NCBI RefSeq assembly: GCF_905115235.1
Contig: NC_051850.1
Coordinates: 160,456,615-160,520,614, forward strand
Reading direction: 5' to 3'
Length of the DNA: 64,000 nucleotides
Source: Hermetia illucens
Lineage: Eukaryota > Arthropoda > Insecta > Diptera > Stratiomyidae
Position numbers and translations under genes: made by a program. Every line of letters starts with the position of its first letter. The stretch's first letter is position 1. Shown here in pieces: positions 45,501 through 58,079 of the stretch. Under the pieces are notes generated by a model. The model searched no databases and was not told the origin of the DNA. It worked only from the letters and a program-made list of their open reading frames with translations.

Positions 45501-48500
45501 AAGTTTAGTGGGAAGAGAGCAGTGGCATTAGCAAGGATACTTCCACATGTGAGCGGCCCGAAACAGACTCTACAACTACTTTTATGGACAGTCATAAGTT
45601 CTGTTCTTTCTTTCCACGTGTCACCTGTTCAGGCATCAGCGAGAAACAGCGTAGAAAATCGCAGACAGCTTCAAGCTGCATATCGACTAAGTGCCCTCCG
45701 CACATACCGTGTCTATCAGACAACATCATATAAGGAAGGATGCGTAATTGTGGGGACGATCCCAGTGTATATTTCAACCGATGAAACAAACGACTTGTAC
45801 GAGAAGCAGGAAGCGAGGCTAAGCATCTTGCTTGTTTAACCGTGGGAAACAACATGACGTAGAATAGCTTTGGACGGACAAACTTATCCTATTTACGATT
45901 TGACCCTTAACCAGACGCGTTAGGTGCAGTAAGTACCTCTACAGGTTTCGTTTGAATAAATCGCCCAATTGTCCTACGTGTGATGAAAAATATGCAAAAC
46001 ACGTTATCTTCGCCTGCCCAAAATTTGAAAGCTCAAGTAGAAACCGGAAGCTGACCTAAATACCCGTTTAAAGCTCGCCATCCACGTACAGTTCGGCCTG
46101 TCGGTTACGCCAGAAGAGCCCGCAATGCACCTGCCCAGCAGTTGAACTGAATTTACCATCCACGTACCGGCAAGCCGCTACATCATCAGTCCAATTCTGG
46201 AAGCGGAAGGTCTTGAGACGAGAATTTGAGACATCTTTATTTGTGGGCATTTGTCTAAAATGTTCACTGCCCATGAAATTCTCGTTCACATGCTAAACAA
46301 ACAAGAAATCCTCGCTCCTAACCTAAAAAAACCGAATCATTTTTCATTCGATCACGACCACTTGAAGAATCCAAACTGACAGGCCAGAGCCTCCTATCCA
46401 CTTTACAATCGGCGGTCAATTGCAGGCTAGTCAGGCGTAACTGACAGGCCGGACTGTGCGTGGATGGCGGGCTTAATAGTGGAAAATATGGTAAGGTACC
46501 TGCCCCAATCGAATACAGCCGGTACACGGTAGTTGCAATGGTGAAACACACCAGCGACTAAAAAAAGCAGAAACGGATGGGAGTCATAGAAGAGAATGTA
46601 CTGTAATTAACATCATGCAAAGTACTAGCAGCTAATCCATGCAGAGCCTCTGCTCCTCTGGTAAAGCAATACCAAGGGGAGAGTGTAGAGGTTTTAGTCG
46701 GTAAGAGTCTGGCACTCCAGATTCTCAGGGATGCACACTAACGGATTCATTTTAAAGTTGTTGAAGCATTAAGATTTCAGCAAGACCATATTAATCCTAA
46801 AAAGGCTTCGACGTTATTACGAGCAAAATAATCAAAAAACTACTATGATCTACAACCATTTAACTGACACAAATATCTAATAGTGCCTTACTTCTTACTT
46901 TCCGAAATTCTGAAAACCATCACAACTAGCGATGATTCCGATCGAAGGTAAAGATCACACAGTTGTCACGCCCAATAGATCAATAAGTCTGCTTCCCTCA
47001 TACTCAGAGCGATTCAAGAAACCAGTCATTTGACGTGAAAGGGGGCGACTTTGACCTGGTGTAAGTTTGTTAAGAATGATGATGATGATGATGATATCTT
47101 TTCTGATTTTTCAATTGAGTAGCTTATAAGATCGGGTTCTAAAAATAATTGACCCATTTCGGGTCTCCTCTTCCTGAAAAGTACTAATCGAGACTTTTCA
47201 TTTGATAGCCCGCAAGGCCATATTCGGTGAAACTAAGTTTACACCTCTCTTTGTATGCATGGAGACCCCTCACCCTTATGCTCGACGTAGAAAGATGTTC
47301 CTCACTGCAGGCAAGGGGATTTGCCCACCTGTCTACCAAATTTCGCGTCAATTGGTGTAACCATTTCAAAGGAATGGGGGGGATGAGGATGCCCTATCAT
47401 GCGTCCTCTTCAACCTGGCCCTGGGGAAAGTGATTCACGAGGCCGAGGTAAATGCGAGAGGCACCATCCTCTTCAAGTCCACCCAACTACTGGGCTGCGT
47501 TGACGATATTAACATTATGGGAAGAGCAACCCGAGATGTACAGTCTACTTTCATCCAGATCGAGCAGGCGGCCCGAGATTTTGGGCTGGACATCAATGAA
47601 GGCAAGACGAAGTACATGGTGGCAACGTCGGCGCAAAATGGGAAGAATAAAGATTAGAGACTACAACTTTGAGACCGTTGATAATTTCTTCTATCTAGGG
47701 TCGAAAATCACAATCGATAACAGCTAACCCGATGAAATCTGTCCACGTTTGTTGGCAGCCAACAGAGCGTTTTTCAGCTTACAAATGCTGTTCCGCTCGA
47801 AACGTCTCACCACAGGGTCAGAGCTCTTACTTTACAAGACTATGATCTTTACAGTCCTCATGTATTCCTCGGAAACTTGGATTTTTAGCAAGAAAAATTG
47901 CGAACTCTTGGCCGCGTTCAAGAGAAGGATCCTCCGAAGAATTTTTGGTCCCCTACATGTGGGTGGACGATTCCGAAGCGTATAAACGACGAAATCTATG
48001 AGCGTTTGCACGACCATTTGTAGGTAAAATCAGGTTCTATTGAGGGTTATCAAGCAGTAGGAAGAATTTGCATTTCTTAACATAGAATACTGGACCGGCC
48101 GGATGTTGAAAAATGCGCTCCTAAGGCTCTAAACCTTGAGACTCAGAGGAGGTAGCGGTCAGAACATCAGTCAACTATACGGGAAAAGCGAAGGTTCCCT
48201 AGCACAGACTGGCTGAATCTCTAAAAGGTTTGCACCGCATTGCACAGTAGAAAAGCCATCCTGGCGAATACGAAGAGTCCAAAAGGTGTGCATATTGCAT
48301 ATTGACTTCGGAAAACACACAGGGTTTTGGTGATACACCTAAACCTGCGATAGAGTGCACATCGTGCAAATCGTGGATGAGCAGAGTTGACGTCTGTAAT
48401 CGCCAAATGGTCTCCAATCACCATTGGGCTGAGGAACCATGTGAAGTAGCTAAGATTAACAGCTCTGAAGGTCTGCAAATTGTCAATGGATGCACCCTAG

Positions 48501-51500
48501 AAATGATTGAGGACTCAATAATGTTGATGTGATGCAGAATAACATGCCTAACCTGTTCAGAGAGATTACGCTCGGTGGTGATATTGCGATATCTTTCAAG
48601 AAGTTCGCAAATATGTGGGTTGGCAATGTCCTTAAAAACGAGAGAAGGAGTATTGGACGTGCAGTTTAACATTCTTCCTGATGGCATAAGGGGGTTTATG
48701 GGGTCGATAAAGAATTTGTTACGGAGATCAGCTGGAACTCCATAGTGCGCTTAAGATTGGAGTGCTAATATTCACTATAATGAAGCACCAAAAAAACATT
48801 CATCGAATTGCAAGATTGACATCTATTTCTGCCTATAGCCGGATCGACGAGGAATTTGCTGGCGCGAGTTTCAAGGATTGTGGTGTTAAGTGACTATTCC
48901 GAGATGCGAGGAGAACCGAGACTTCAGCGCCTGTATCTATTAAGTAGTGGCGTCTCCAGAGCTCCAACAAGTCTTTGGTGAAAAAAAACAGGTGCTGATA
49001 CATTTAGTGGCCTTTTCGGCGAACTTTCGGGGATATGAACATGTTCTGGTCCTTGTCGCGAGTCGCGATGACCGATCAACTCCTTTTTCCGTTAGACCGT
49101 CTGATGCATCATCTCGCTATAGACGGGTCGCACTTGGACTTGTTGCATCTTATCGCTGATAGCGGCCAACGCGTCCAGAGAACCCAAATCTGCACCCGTC
49201 GGGATCGCCCGTGTGCTGTTTAAAAATATCTGCAACCATTAATGTTGAGGCAGTTCGGCACCGACTTTGTCGTCACCCAACTGCTTCATCTATCGCAACA
49301 GTTGAGTTGACATGCCATCACCAAACGTTAACCCTGATAGGCATTTAATAAGCCGTTCCTTCAGCTGTGAGTATAGCGCGCCTCATCGTGCGTTCACTGT
49401 CCAGTTGTCGAACATTTTCCGCTCCTGTGTCTCAGAAAACAGTGTCACCAACTTCAATTTCTCCGCCTCTACACCCCTTTTGTATACTTGCTTCTCATAT
49501 TTGTCCAATAATGCTAACAATTTAGTAAGTTTAGTCTACTACAATATCCTCTTTTGGCAACCTTTGTCATTCCATGTCATGAATATCTTTGATATTTGGA
49601 TCTATACATTTTTTTACCTATGCATTAGAAAGGAAAAAAACCAACAAATCTAAACGCCTTCAAGAAAAATTGTTTCTACTTACTCCATTATAATTTGATG
49701 ATGTTGAACGCATCTGCTGAGAAGTCGTTTAGGATTCGAAACTTTTCCATCTTTGAGGTTTTCCACATTGAGATTCAAAACTCTTAGTTGACATCGTATT
49801 TGATTAATGAAATTAATATTGAGCGAGTCCAAAATAACAACTTGCACAGCAATGACCAAGGCACTTGTAGCATGGTAGCAAACTCTTACAGAAAGAGGAA
49901 GGTACTTAGGTAATTTTGAACGGTAAGGAAAGGAGCTTCCAGCAATACTTGGATCTGAAAAAAAATCCCAAAATGAATTTTCATTTCCTCTACAATTCTT
50001 TTTTCGTAATTCTCCATCTACTTTTAATTGAGATAGTGCTTACATTGTGTTATCACCGCCACTAAAGTTGTGCAAGTAGTGAGCTTACAATAGCGGGACA
50101 AAGACAGACAAATACAAACATTCATGACGCAATCTTTTACGAACTCGAGGGACAAGATCGGTCCCCTAACGCTCAAACAACAAACAACAAAAATTAACCG
50201 AGACTTAAAAAAGTTGGTATTCGCGATATGTTTTAATATTACTGTGGAAAACACACTGCAAAAGAAGGCTCCATGAAGCAGTTGCGTTTTAATAACGGCC
50301 TTGGGCAGTCCAGGATAACACCCATTTACATTATAAACCCTTTGCAAGAAACACGATGTTAAGATGACCACTTGGTAAAAAGGCTGAAAGGCCCACCGTC
50401 TAAATGGAGAAGGAGACTAGTAATGAGAGCGGGAGCAGCATCGTGGAAGCTCATCGTTCAGGCGACCAAAAAGGAGAGGGGCCTTCGAGATAGAGGTTGC
50501 AAAAACCGCCACGAGAAAAGATGGGAATTTGTGTGACACTCTTTTGTCATAAGAAAAGTGATGACCTCGCCAGCCATCCGAGAACTCAAGTCTCCTCACC
50601 GTAGAAGGTAGGCCATAGACCTCATCTGAAAGACAAAAACAAAAGAGAAATTATAGCTGATGCCATCGTCCAAATATATGGATGTCAAAAATGGTATAAC
50701 AGCAGCAAAACTCTTGGTAAACTACGGAATAGCAGCCCTAGCCACACAAAACGCGAAGCCTTCTGTCCGCCAGGCGGGGAGGCAGCCATTTGATAAGAGG
50801 AAGGTGGAAACCAAATTGATCATATTCCAACCAAGTGGATCAGTGGACTCATATTCACTCGAATCATTATCCGTCTTGAACCGAAAAAGCTTCTCCGAGA
50901 ATTAACTCTCAATTATCTGTGCTAAGTAGACAGAGACACCCAGTTTAGCCAAGGTGTGCTTAGTCTAACCCCAGTTGGCCGTATTAAAGACATTCCTGAC
51001 ATCTAACGTCACTAACTCGCAGCATTTACCAGCAGCCCACAACTCCCAAGACATGTTCTCCAATATATTCCCTAAAGTGTCTAAAAAATAGACAGGGTGA
51101 TATGCAGAGTGTGCTCCAGGTGGTTTTTGGGGCTTCCATAGCAAAATTGTATTAAAACGTAAAAAAGGCCGTTTTCCGCCCGGGTGATTCGTCCCTTCTC
51201 TTTTTCCGCTCCCCTGAACTACCGGAATATGTCGCGCATAGGAAGACCGCAGAAGGTGCGATACCGCCGCTGGCAGAGGCCGATTAGGATGCTTCCCTTT
51301 TGGTAGCGCAATCCGCCGGCGTGGTTTCGACAACTAGAAGTGTAATTTCCGCAGGCGGGCGTCATATCGGACGCCACCCGGTTCAAGCACGCCCTCATCA
51401 GTCTCAACGAAGAGACCATCGAATTGATTTCGGACGTATTTGCGGAGTGGTCGAACGCCGCTTGGAGGAGCAGCTAATTCAACGCCTTTCAGTAAGTGAA

Positions 51501-54500
51501 GAAGCAAAGCTTACTATGGTGGAAACGTAGTCGCAGCATTGTGCGGTTGCACACCTCTGTTCAGCACTGATGTCCCACTTTTACCGTCACCATTCTTTTT
51601 TGGGTCAGGTGCTTCTTCAAAAGCCGCCAGGAATGCCTCTCCTCGAACGCTTTAGTGAGACAGCCAGTTATCCGGGTTCTGGACTTGGTAGTCAATGTGG
51701 ATCTAACGTTCACTCATCCGTGAGATTATCCCCCATCGCCAATGAGGTTCTGAGACAAGTCTGATCGATGATCAAACCTAATCCTCTGCTTCGAAAGGTG
51801 ACCAAACATCCAACGTTGGCTAGTACAATTTCCACATCCACAAAGTTTTTAAGTAAATTTTGGCGCCTGGTGACTGTCACTCGGCTTTCCCACTCCAAAA
51901 CCGACGTGTTGAGTCATAATGAGCTATTGTTACACTAGGAGGGGCGTAAGCGCTATAGATATGGACATCGTTGATTTTCCCCTTATAAAGCCAGCTTCCG
52001 GGAATGCTATTGTTTCTTGCGTGGCTTGCCTTCTGCATGTCCACATAGCCACATTTATAGATTCCTCTTTCAACCACGCAGCCCCACCGTAATTTCGGTA
52101 AGGTTGGAAGTAGACATTTCACTCGCGAATAGTTTGCGAGAGCAGCATCGGAATGATTGTAGGTGATTTATATTTATATCATTTGGTCTTACAATTTAGC
52201 TTTCTCCTATATGCCAGAGACCTGTCACCACCTCCAAGGTACCGATAATTTACTCCATCTTCCTCTGTGCACAACATACAAGATGGATCTTTAGTGTAAT
52301 TCTTGAAAGAGATAACCCTCTTTTTCATACTTTTTACACCTTTTCGGTCTGCCGTATCGTCTAGTGCATGCTGCTGTAAAGTGTCCAAAATCGAGGATTT
52401 GAAGTGTTCCTGAAGCAGCTCCCTAAGCCGGAACACGACCGAAGCTACTCTTACCTTACCTGCTGCAATGATTCCAAATTCAGATTCTACCCGCAAACTA
52501 ATAATAGCGGTTTATGTACCACCATATGCCTTCTTCATCCTCTTAATCGCGTTTTTTTCTATTCCGCTAAGCAAGAAGAGCAAATCCAGCGGCAAAGGAG
52601 CACGGAATGTCATTGTGTATCGTTTCGATAGGGATGAGGCAGCTAACTGGCCAAGACCCATGAGGTTATTGTACTGGTGTGTCAGTGTCTCGTTGGCGCT
52701 TAGATGGTTTTCTTATGTGTGTTCCCCCATTCCATGTTGCAAACCATAAACTCACATATACAGCACTAACACCAAAACTTATGCACGGAATTTTCCTCCC
52801 GCAATTACTGTTGCGGTCGGAGATGCGCAGTGATTTTTGTCTACTATAAAATCTCAAACAATGCACTGCGAGTTGAATCTCTTGTATATAGTCTTCTTGC
52901 CGCTAAGCTTCAATTGTTCCCATAACACCACACAGAAATTCTTCCGTATTGTAACCTCGTCCTTGCACTCAATTACCCTCTTTGACTTTCGAGCTTTCAT
53001 TTTCGCTTGTTCATCGAACACTTTTTCCACTTTGCCGCGAAAACTATTCCTTAACACGAAATTTGTGTAGCTCCAACATCAAATCCTCTTTCTGCATTCG
53101 CGTGAGACGACCTAAAATACCGCCGAAATTTGTCAGTCCACAGGATTATTATGAGGAATTAGCAGTGAAACCAGCAAAATTGATGGAAGTGGGGAAGTTT
53201 GTGTGAGACTACGAGAATTGGGAACGCGGGACCAAAACGACTGAAAATCACCGCAAGCTAGGGCCCTGACCATAATCGTGTTTCACTTACGGCCACTGAT
53301 ATTTAAATAGACACTGATTTCATAGGGAAATGCACAACCTTGAATTGAGCAAGGATAGTGACATTTTCGAGAAGCAGGAACTTCTTCTGCAGAAGGCGTT
53401 TCAGTTGAATGCTGTTAAGGGCCTCCGTAGTAAAATAAGTTGGATCACAGACAAGTAGGAGAAGAAGGGACGTAACAGGGAGGAAATCATGAAAGATGTT
53501 ACAAAAACTACTAAGAGTTTGATCGCACGTTGAGCTAGCTAATATGCGATCCGAGTTGACTGATAGAATAGCGTCGAAGTTGGATTTATGGAATTCGACA
53601 CGGAAAAAGCTCCACGTCAAATTTAAGGGTTGGAAGATAAGCGTCGATTTTGTCATACGGGGATACACAAAGAAATATATAGAGATAACACTAAGATGGG
53701 TTAGGAAGGTGAAGATCGAGAGTGCAGTCCAGGTCGGCATAGGTATTAAATTAGAGCAACAACGAGACTGCGAGGGATTGTTGTAAGGGACTAGAAAGCA
53801 TTGATTAGCCGATTTCAGCATGGGAAGGTTAAAATCGCCGAAGAAGGAAAAAAAGAAAAGAAAATAACAGTAAGAAACTCAAACAATGTGTGAAACAATT
53901 CTCTATACAGGTGGGAGGATCAAGCACAGGGGAAGTATGCGGAAGAGACAATAAACAGAACAGAGCTATGAGGTTAAAACACGAAAGACAACACAATCAT
54001 AAAGGGAGCAGAGAGAGTAAAGAAGGTTCAATAAGGAGTAGATGTTTAATTCCAATTTGGATTTGACTCCTGAAGAACGACAACGCACCCTAGATGAGTG
54101 GCAACTCTCTTGACAAAATGAAACTAGAGACAGATGAACTGCGCGACTCATTGGCAACTTAGGAACGTAGTTGAACCGGAAGCATGGTGAAACTGACTAT
54201 TTCTAAAGTAGGCAAGTTTTCACTCTTACCTGCACAAGGAAACGCAAGATTTTCGGAGTGTCTGTTTCGCAATAGAGTTGTGGACAACGCCCAGCACACT
54301 TTTTCATGAGAAGGTGGAATGGGATTTTCCTCAGCAGCTCTATTTAATTACAGGGGATCTCTCTCCAGACAACTTTGTCGAGAAGATTCTGAGGAGTGCT
54401 GACCGGTGGAGCCGTGTTTTCCATCCTTGAACTGACAGTTCCCTTCCTCCTCTCACCTCCCGTTGGTGAAACGAATTCCCTGATTTGAAGTAATTTGATA

Positions 54501-55886
54501 AACGATTTCAGGCTAGTTCTCCGACGGTGGGGATGTGTTTAGTTGGTAGACCCATGACGTACCGAATCGAGAGACCAACACTCTGTGCATAATTGCATCC
54601 CCGCCCCAGCGAAAAAGTCAAGTGACGTTTCTACAATGTAAATGATATAAGAATTTTGAATTAGTGCGGACAAAATAAAGGCCACCAGCTTCGTTCTTAA
54701 TTCTCTAATGGAATCAGTTATCTAGACCGATGGGTCAAACTCACTGCTTGGAAATTTACTCAGGATTTGGCACTGATCGCTGTTATATTTAACTCTGCAG
54801 GTTCGTAAAGAGAAACTCCGGGCTCAGGCTGAAAATTATATGGAAAAACGGGGCCCGGGCTGAAAATTATACGGGCCTGGAGTGAAAATTATGTGGGTAC
54901 CCTCTTCATTCCCTCTTTTATTGAAATTTTTACTCCGAGCCTTCTAGAAAACTTCGAACCCTAGAGGAAACTCTCGTTTCCACCCCCTTTCGTCAGGTCT
55001 GTAACTGTAGCATTAGCAATCCAGCTTGAATTGGTGCTTGGGGAATATTGTTGAAGCGGGGAAATCGGAAGAAACGTTGGACGGTGTCTGGTGAACTTCG
55101 TGAGATTGTTTCAAAAAAGGGTGGAAATTTTAATTTTTTTTTTGTATCAAGCCGCTTCCACATTTTTATGTGAATTTAAGGTCCGGTAAAATCCCAAAAA
55201 TACTGGAAAAACGCACAAGTCACAACACATAGTCTATAAGGTTGATAAAAGCTGACTTACTCGCAATAACAACAAATGCCCCTGCAAATGCGGTGAAAGA
55301 GACAGCGGACATGTATCCCAAAAATATGTACGTATTAAATTTTTCAGAGGATGTCAATATTTTACGCTGAAAAGAACAGAATCTCTAAGGGTCGGCTTAC
55401 CAATAAATCCTTATTACTGAGGAGTAGAAATTGAAGGCCTACCTGCTTATCAGAAATTGTATATTTGCGAAAAGTGTCCTTCAGAATATTTACTATTTCC
55501 ATGATCTCCGGAAGGTGATAAAGGACGTTGATTCCCTTCAGATTAAAGCGTGATTGATGACGAATTATCAATGTCATGATTGTTACCTTCAAGACTCCGC
55601 CAATATGTGTGAAAGATAATGAAATATTTTGCGTCAGGGCGTCCATGTCCTGGTACGCATCCATCATATCTAGCACTTCACAGTAAGTGTAGAGGATTGA
55701 AATCGTGCTCAGGATTGCCAGAGAATAAAACCGGAAGGCCAATGTTGCAAAACGACCCCAACTGATTGTAGAAAATGGTATTCCAAGAAGGCGACCGCAG
55801 TAGAGGTTCAGAGATATAGATCCAATTTCCCCATCCTTGCCCACTGGTGGAAAGTGTTGAAAAATAATTCCAGAGATGGATTTCAT
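42585..55886 (-). CDS. Odorant receptor, six-exon gene model (minus gene B)
   Basis: An insect odorant receptor on the minus strand. Exons in order: 55443-55886, 55261-55366, 49684-49954, 42923-43124, 42699-42854, 42585-42641; 1236 nt, 411 residues and a stop. All introns are GT-AG with matching phases. The start lies in ATCAAATG context. Helix 2 has LSFTHIGGVLKV. Exon 2 (106 nt) starts RKILTSSEKF. Exon 3 encodes PSIAGSSFPYRS and INQIRCQLRVLNLNVENL, closely parallel to exon 4 of the plus OR. The C-terminus has GGFFDLSLNTFTG and LLRQVYSE. Compared with the plus ORs, the first two exons are fused and longer (444 nt). Introns of 5.3 and 6.6 kb carry LINE and LTR relics. The join of exon 3 to exon 4 over 6.6 kb is inferred from phase and homology; exons 4-6 could instead belong to an ancestor whose 5' part survives only as the relic at 43333-43455. 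Confidence 0.75.
42642..42698 (-). other. 57-nt stop-free intron in the minus OR gene
   Basis: Sister of 15571-15627: GT-AG borders, multiple of three, no stop in the OR frame, one base different. Retention would add VVLILLAIATGIKDSASFQ before the C-terminal tail. Confidence 0.8.
43333..43455 (-). pseudogene. Odorant receptor exon relic, copy B
   Basis: A 123-nt exon-like open stretch with an acceptor CAATTTCAG just upstream and a GTATTT donor-like end. It reads EFALVLVTFSHIGLAVSCF, then LASVYKALLYLSKFMDIKDIF. TFSHIG followed by FL..VYK parallels LTFTHFGG...FLNIMYK of the plus OR exon 1/2 junction, so it looks like the helix 2 region of a lost OR. It lies about 210 bases upstream of exon 4 of the minus OR and is also present, more decayed, in copy A. 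It could be the ancestral 5' part of these cassettes. Confidence 0.45.
43490..46060 (+). mobile_element. R1-clade LINE relic, plus strand
   Basis: A decayed R1-type LINE with parts in order. ORF1 region at 43786-44030 reads RQEALVLTAKVGVSY and a LSGNVTRIKQTEIGGLLFEQ segment. RT region at 45218-45466 reads VKFTDDVSKAIGMVESWL (TDD in place of ADD), then GLNLAEHKTELVLLTK. RT tail and thumb at 45474-45839. C-terminal zinc-finger-like end near 45960-46040 reads CPTCDEKYAKHVIFACPKF. Internal deletions and frameshifts are evident. It lies in intron 3 of the minus OR gene. Confidence 0.7.
46060..47070. other. Unassigned intron sequence
   Basis: No recognisable gene. Two short minus frames (46068-46289 and 46318-46551) lack domains. 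Some of this may be the 3' end of the preceding LINE. Confidence 0.4.
47074..47250. repeat. GAT microsatellite followed by a copy of the 18.65-kb repeat
   Basis: A GAT repeat at about 47076-47094 is followed by sequence matching 18650-18790 (CAATTGAGTAGCTT, AATAATTGACCCATTTCGGG, GTACTAATCGAGACTTTTCA). The repeat may be dispersed in association with GAT-type microsatellites. Confidence 0.65.
47380..48030 (+). mobile_element. RTE-like LINE fragment
   Basis: A plus-strand fragment of the same family as 40799-41553: DALSCVLFNLALGK, AEVNARGTILFKSTQLL, then CVDDINIMGR where the other copy has YADD, DINEGKTKYMVATSAQNGK, and further 3' coding pieces with stops. It retains the middle segment deleted in the 40.8-kb copy. 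The 3' end is lost in the following relic. Confidence 0.75.
48060..49450 (-). mobile_element. Old Ty3/Gypsy (CsRn1-like) relic, third copy
   Basis: A heavily decayed minus-strand relic of the family at 37440-40210. A gag region is near 49.1-49.4 kb, protease near 48.8-48.95 kb and part of reverse transcriptase near 48.2-48.7 kb. Many breaks, no LTRs seen. It lies in intron 3 of the minus OR gene, just downstream of exon 3. Confidence 0.55.
49960..50640. other. Unassigned intron 2 sequence of the minus OR
   Basis: A minus open frame at 50024-50371 (115 codons) is cysteine- and valine-rich with no recognised domain. I do not support it as a gene. Confidence 0.4.
50640..52110 (-). mobile_element. 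R1-clade LINE relic, minus strand, interrupted
   Basis: Endonuclease pieces lie at about 51560-52110 (WESRVTVTRRQNLLKNF; VEIVLANVGCLVTFRSRG). Reverse transcriptase pieces lie at about 50940-51190 (PQKPPGAHSAYHPVYFLDT; ELVTLDVRNVFNTANWG). Between them, at about 51230-51550, sits a plus-strand Ty3/Gypsy gag relic. Many frameshifts. Confidence 0.62.
51230..51550 (+). mobile_element. Ty3/Gypsy gag relic
   Basis: A short decayed plus-strand piece related to the gag N-terminal part at 58520-58880. It is a fossil lying between two parts of an R1 LINE relic. Confidence 0.5.
52110..54780. other. Unassigned intron 2 sequence of the minus OR
   Basis: Open frames at 52179-52496 (minus, 105 codons), 52468-52749 (plus), 52854-53057 (minus) and 53303-53821 (minus, 172 codons) show no domain I recognise. 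None has splice or start evidence. The last is rich in leucine, phenylalanine and serine but is probably the antisense of charged, repeat-derived sequence. I cannot assign this 2.7 kb. Confidence 0.35.
54800..54905. repeat. Three imperfect short tandem repeats
   Basis: Three units of about 27-33 bp share GGCTGAAAATTAT or GAGTGAAAATTAT (54829, 54861 and 54882 areas), each preceded by a GGGC- or GGCCTGG-type start. Confidence 0.5.
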
Positions 55887-55899
55887 TTGATGTTACTGC

Positions 55900-56630
55900 T
55901 TAGGACTATTATCAGCGACTAAAACCGTTTAGGAAAGTTTAGGGAAGGAAACCTCGCCTTCTACTAAAGACGGTGATTAAAGGTTTAAAAATTTCATCTC
56001 ATTCAATTGCTTCTGACGTTACTACCTTTCACTTATGTCGTTGTAGTTTCCAAACATTTTGAATAATATATAGCTCAATGAACAACCTATGCTGTGGGAA
56101 TCACTGCAATATTTATTCACCCTCCAGGCATGTTTAGCCACGTTGTGATTAGTAATTTATTCATGGAAGACACATGGTTAGCGTCAGATATGTTAATTTG
56201 TTTTTTACTAAATAATTTTTAAGGGGTAACATCACCCTGCATGCAAAAAATAAGGGTGATTTTTCTTACGTTATAAAATAAGTTGTTCTACAGCTAAAAA
56301 TGCATGTTTTAATGTATGATACGAACATTTTTTAGATTTCTTTAAAACAAAATGGCACCATGGAGCGTGTCGCCCTTCAGGTGTGGACGGTTTGTGGATT
56401 TCATACGTAATAAAATGTGGGTTCATTGTGGCCCTATTTGTACCTATCATACCTTTTTCCTAGTCTATCTGTAGGTACAATAACATTCTGCACCAAACAT
56501 CAAAATTTTCAAATGCTCCCTACTCCAGCGTTCTTTCCACCGCCATCGGGCAACCCTCGATACGTCCTTCGAGTGGAATGGGGCTAACGCTTCTTTTCTC
56601 AAAAACTAGGTGATGACGGCATTACGGTTT
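55900..56630. other. Intergenic sequence upstream of the minus OR
   Basis: AT-rich DNA upstream of the minus OR start codon at 55886. No gene or clear promoter motif. Confidence 0.45.
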
Positions 56631-56960
56631 CTTACCAGGGCAGAGGCAAATCGCATTACGTTGCCTCACCTCTGCCCTGAAAGCAGGGTGACCGAAACGG
56701 CTCGCAGATGTAGAGTGCTCCGTTATATAATTCGCAGAACACAACATGACTACGAACTATATTGAGCGCAAATCCGCCTTATTGACCAGAGCTTGGCCAG
56801 AGCTGAAAATATTTTTTTTTTTGAGAATTGTGGGGTCCTAAGTCCGCATCAACTTAATGCTGGACCGGACAAAATGGGGAGCGACTTACTCCTTCTTTTT
56901 TCGGTCCTTACCAGGGCAGAGAACCGTAAAGCCGTCCTCGCCTAATTTTTGGTAAGTTTG
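56630..56960 (-). repeat. Short poly-A retroposon-like repeat, copy 3
   Basis: 56810-56905 is the minus-strand form of the repeat at 42040-42143 (a poly-T run at 56813-56823 corresponds to the poly-A tail). 56640-56790 matches 25630-25740 (TTGCCTCACCTCTGCCCTG). Confidence 0.58.
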
Positions 56961-56984
56961 GATGCTAAGCCCTAAACGAGTGCG

Positions 56985-57730
56985 AGTAGATTCCGCCCTT
57001 AACAGACGCCAGCGATTCGCCGACTGTACCCACCGAAGGACTGCCAAGAGCAGAGCCCCGCCAGGCCAATCCGTCAGACCGCTTATTCTCCTCTATGTTC
57101 CTATGGCCGGGAACTCAGAGGAGGATAGCCCTGAGCGTGCTGCCCAGACTGTCCAGCGCATTTCTGCACTGCCCCACCAGCCTGGAGGATGTCGTCAGTG
57201 AGTACAAGACCCTAATGGCCGCTTGGCTGTCGGCCAGAATGGCTACGTTACCGCCAGTACTTCAGCTTGGAATACACTGGAGAAACCTAGGAGGTCATAT
57301 GACTCGGATACACTCTGTGTATCCGAGAAAACCCCCGGACCAACTTCACAGACCATTTTTGTTCCATCGGTGAAGAATACTGTGTCATAACCCTGCAACA
57401 CAGCGCCAGTCTTCTACTCTGCCCTGATTGGAGAGTCCTCAACAAAGTCTCTTGTGAAGTTCAGCTTGGGTGTGGCATAGTCTGTGGGGACTGTCCAGAT
57501 TTCCCGAGTTACTTCGTTTAAGATATTACTATGGCCGTAGAACTTCGCTGTCCAGTATCCGACTCACGTAGCCTGACGGCACTGCACGTTACAACGCGGT
57601 TGATGTGGAGCCCTAGGGGGAGGCATCTGCCGGGCAGGACTGCAGAGCCCCAGTAGCATCTGCATACGCAAATCTTTGGATTCTATCAAGCTTCGTTCTA
57701 TTGTACTTTTTACTCAAGGCCTCGACGTGA
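56985..57730 (-). mobile_element. LOA/I-type LINE relic with RNase H
   Basis: The minus strand shows, from high to low coordinates, an RT C-terminal stretch (TKLDRIQRFAYADATGALQS near 57650-57720), then RNase H: GNVAILADSQAAIRVL near 57200-57260, CRNALDSLGSTL near 57140-57175, and VPGHRNIEENKRSDGLA near 57060-57110. Frame changes separate the pieces. It is related in type to 32280-32975. Confidence 0.65.
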
Positions 57731-58079
57731 TATTTCAATAGGTCGAATAATTTCGGGAATATTAAGTGTGTCAGAATGAAGACGTAAAATGTCTAGTGAT
57801 GACAACGGACACTCACAAGTGCACTGCATTGCTGTGCCTATACCACATTTTATTTTCCACGATCCGCCGTTGTGGCTCGCGATGGCCCTGCGTACTTTCG
57901 AGGCCGCAAAATTGAAAATTGGAGGTACGATATTTGGACATGTGCTCGCAGTGCAGTAGCCGAGGTACGCGTGGGGGGTCAAGGACATTCTAATGTCACC
58001 ATCAGCCGACCTACCGTTCACGAAGCTTAAGTAAGAGTTTATCAAGCACCTCGACTCATCACCGGGAACCAACACTCGG

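Noticed and set aside
50024-50371. A 115-codon minus-strand frame as a membrane protein gene
   Set aside because: Hydrophobic content alone is weak, and there is no homology or gene context beyond an OR intron.
52179-52496. A 105-codon frame with CMLCTEEDG as a zinc-binding protein
   Set aside because: A single CxxC pair with no partner cysteines; I could not match it to any family.
53303-53821. A 172-codon minus-strand open frame as a new gene
   Set aside because: No recognised domain, no splice or start support, and composition suggests the antisense of repeat-derived DNA within an OR intron.
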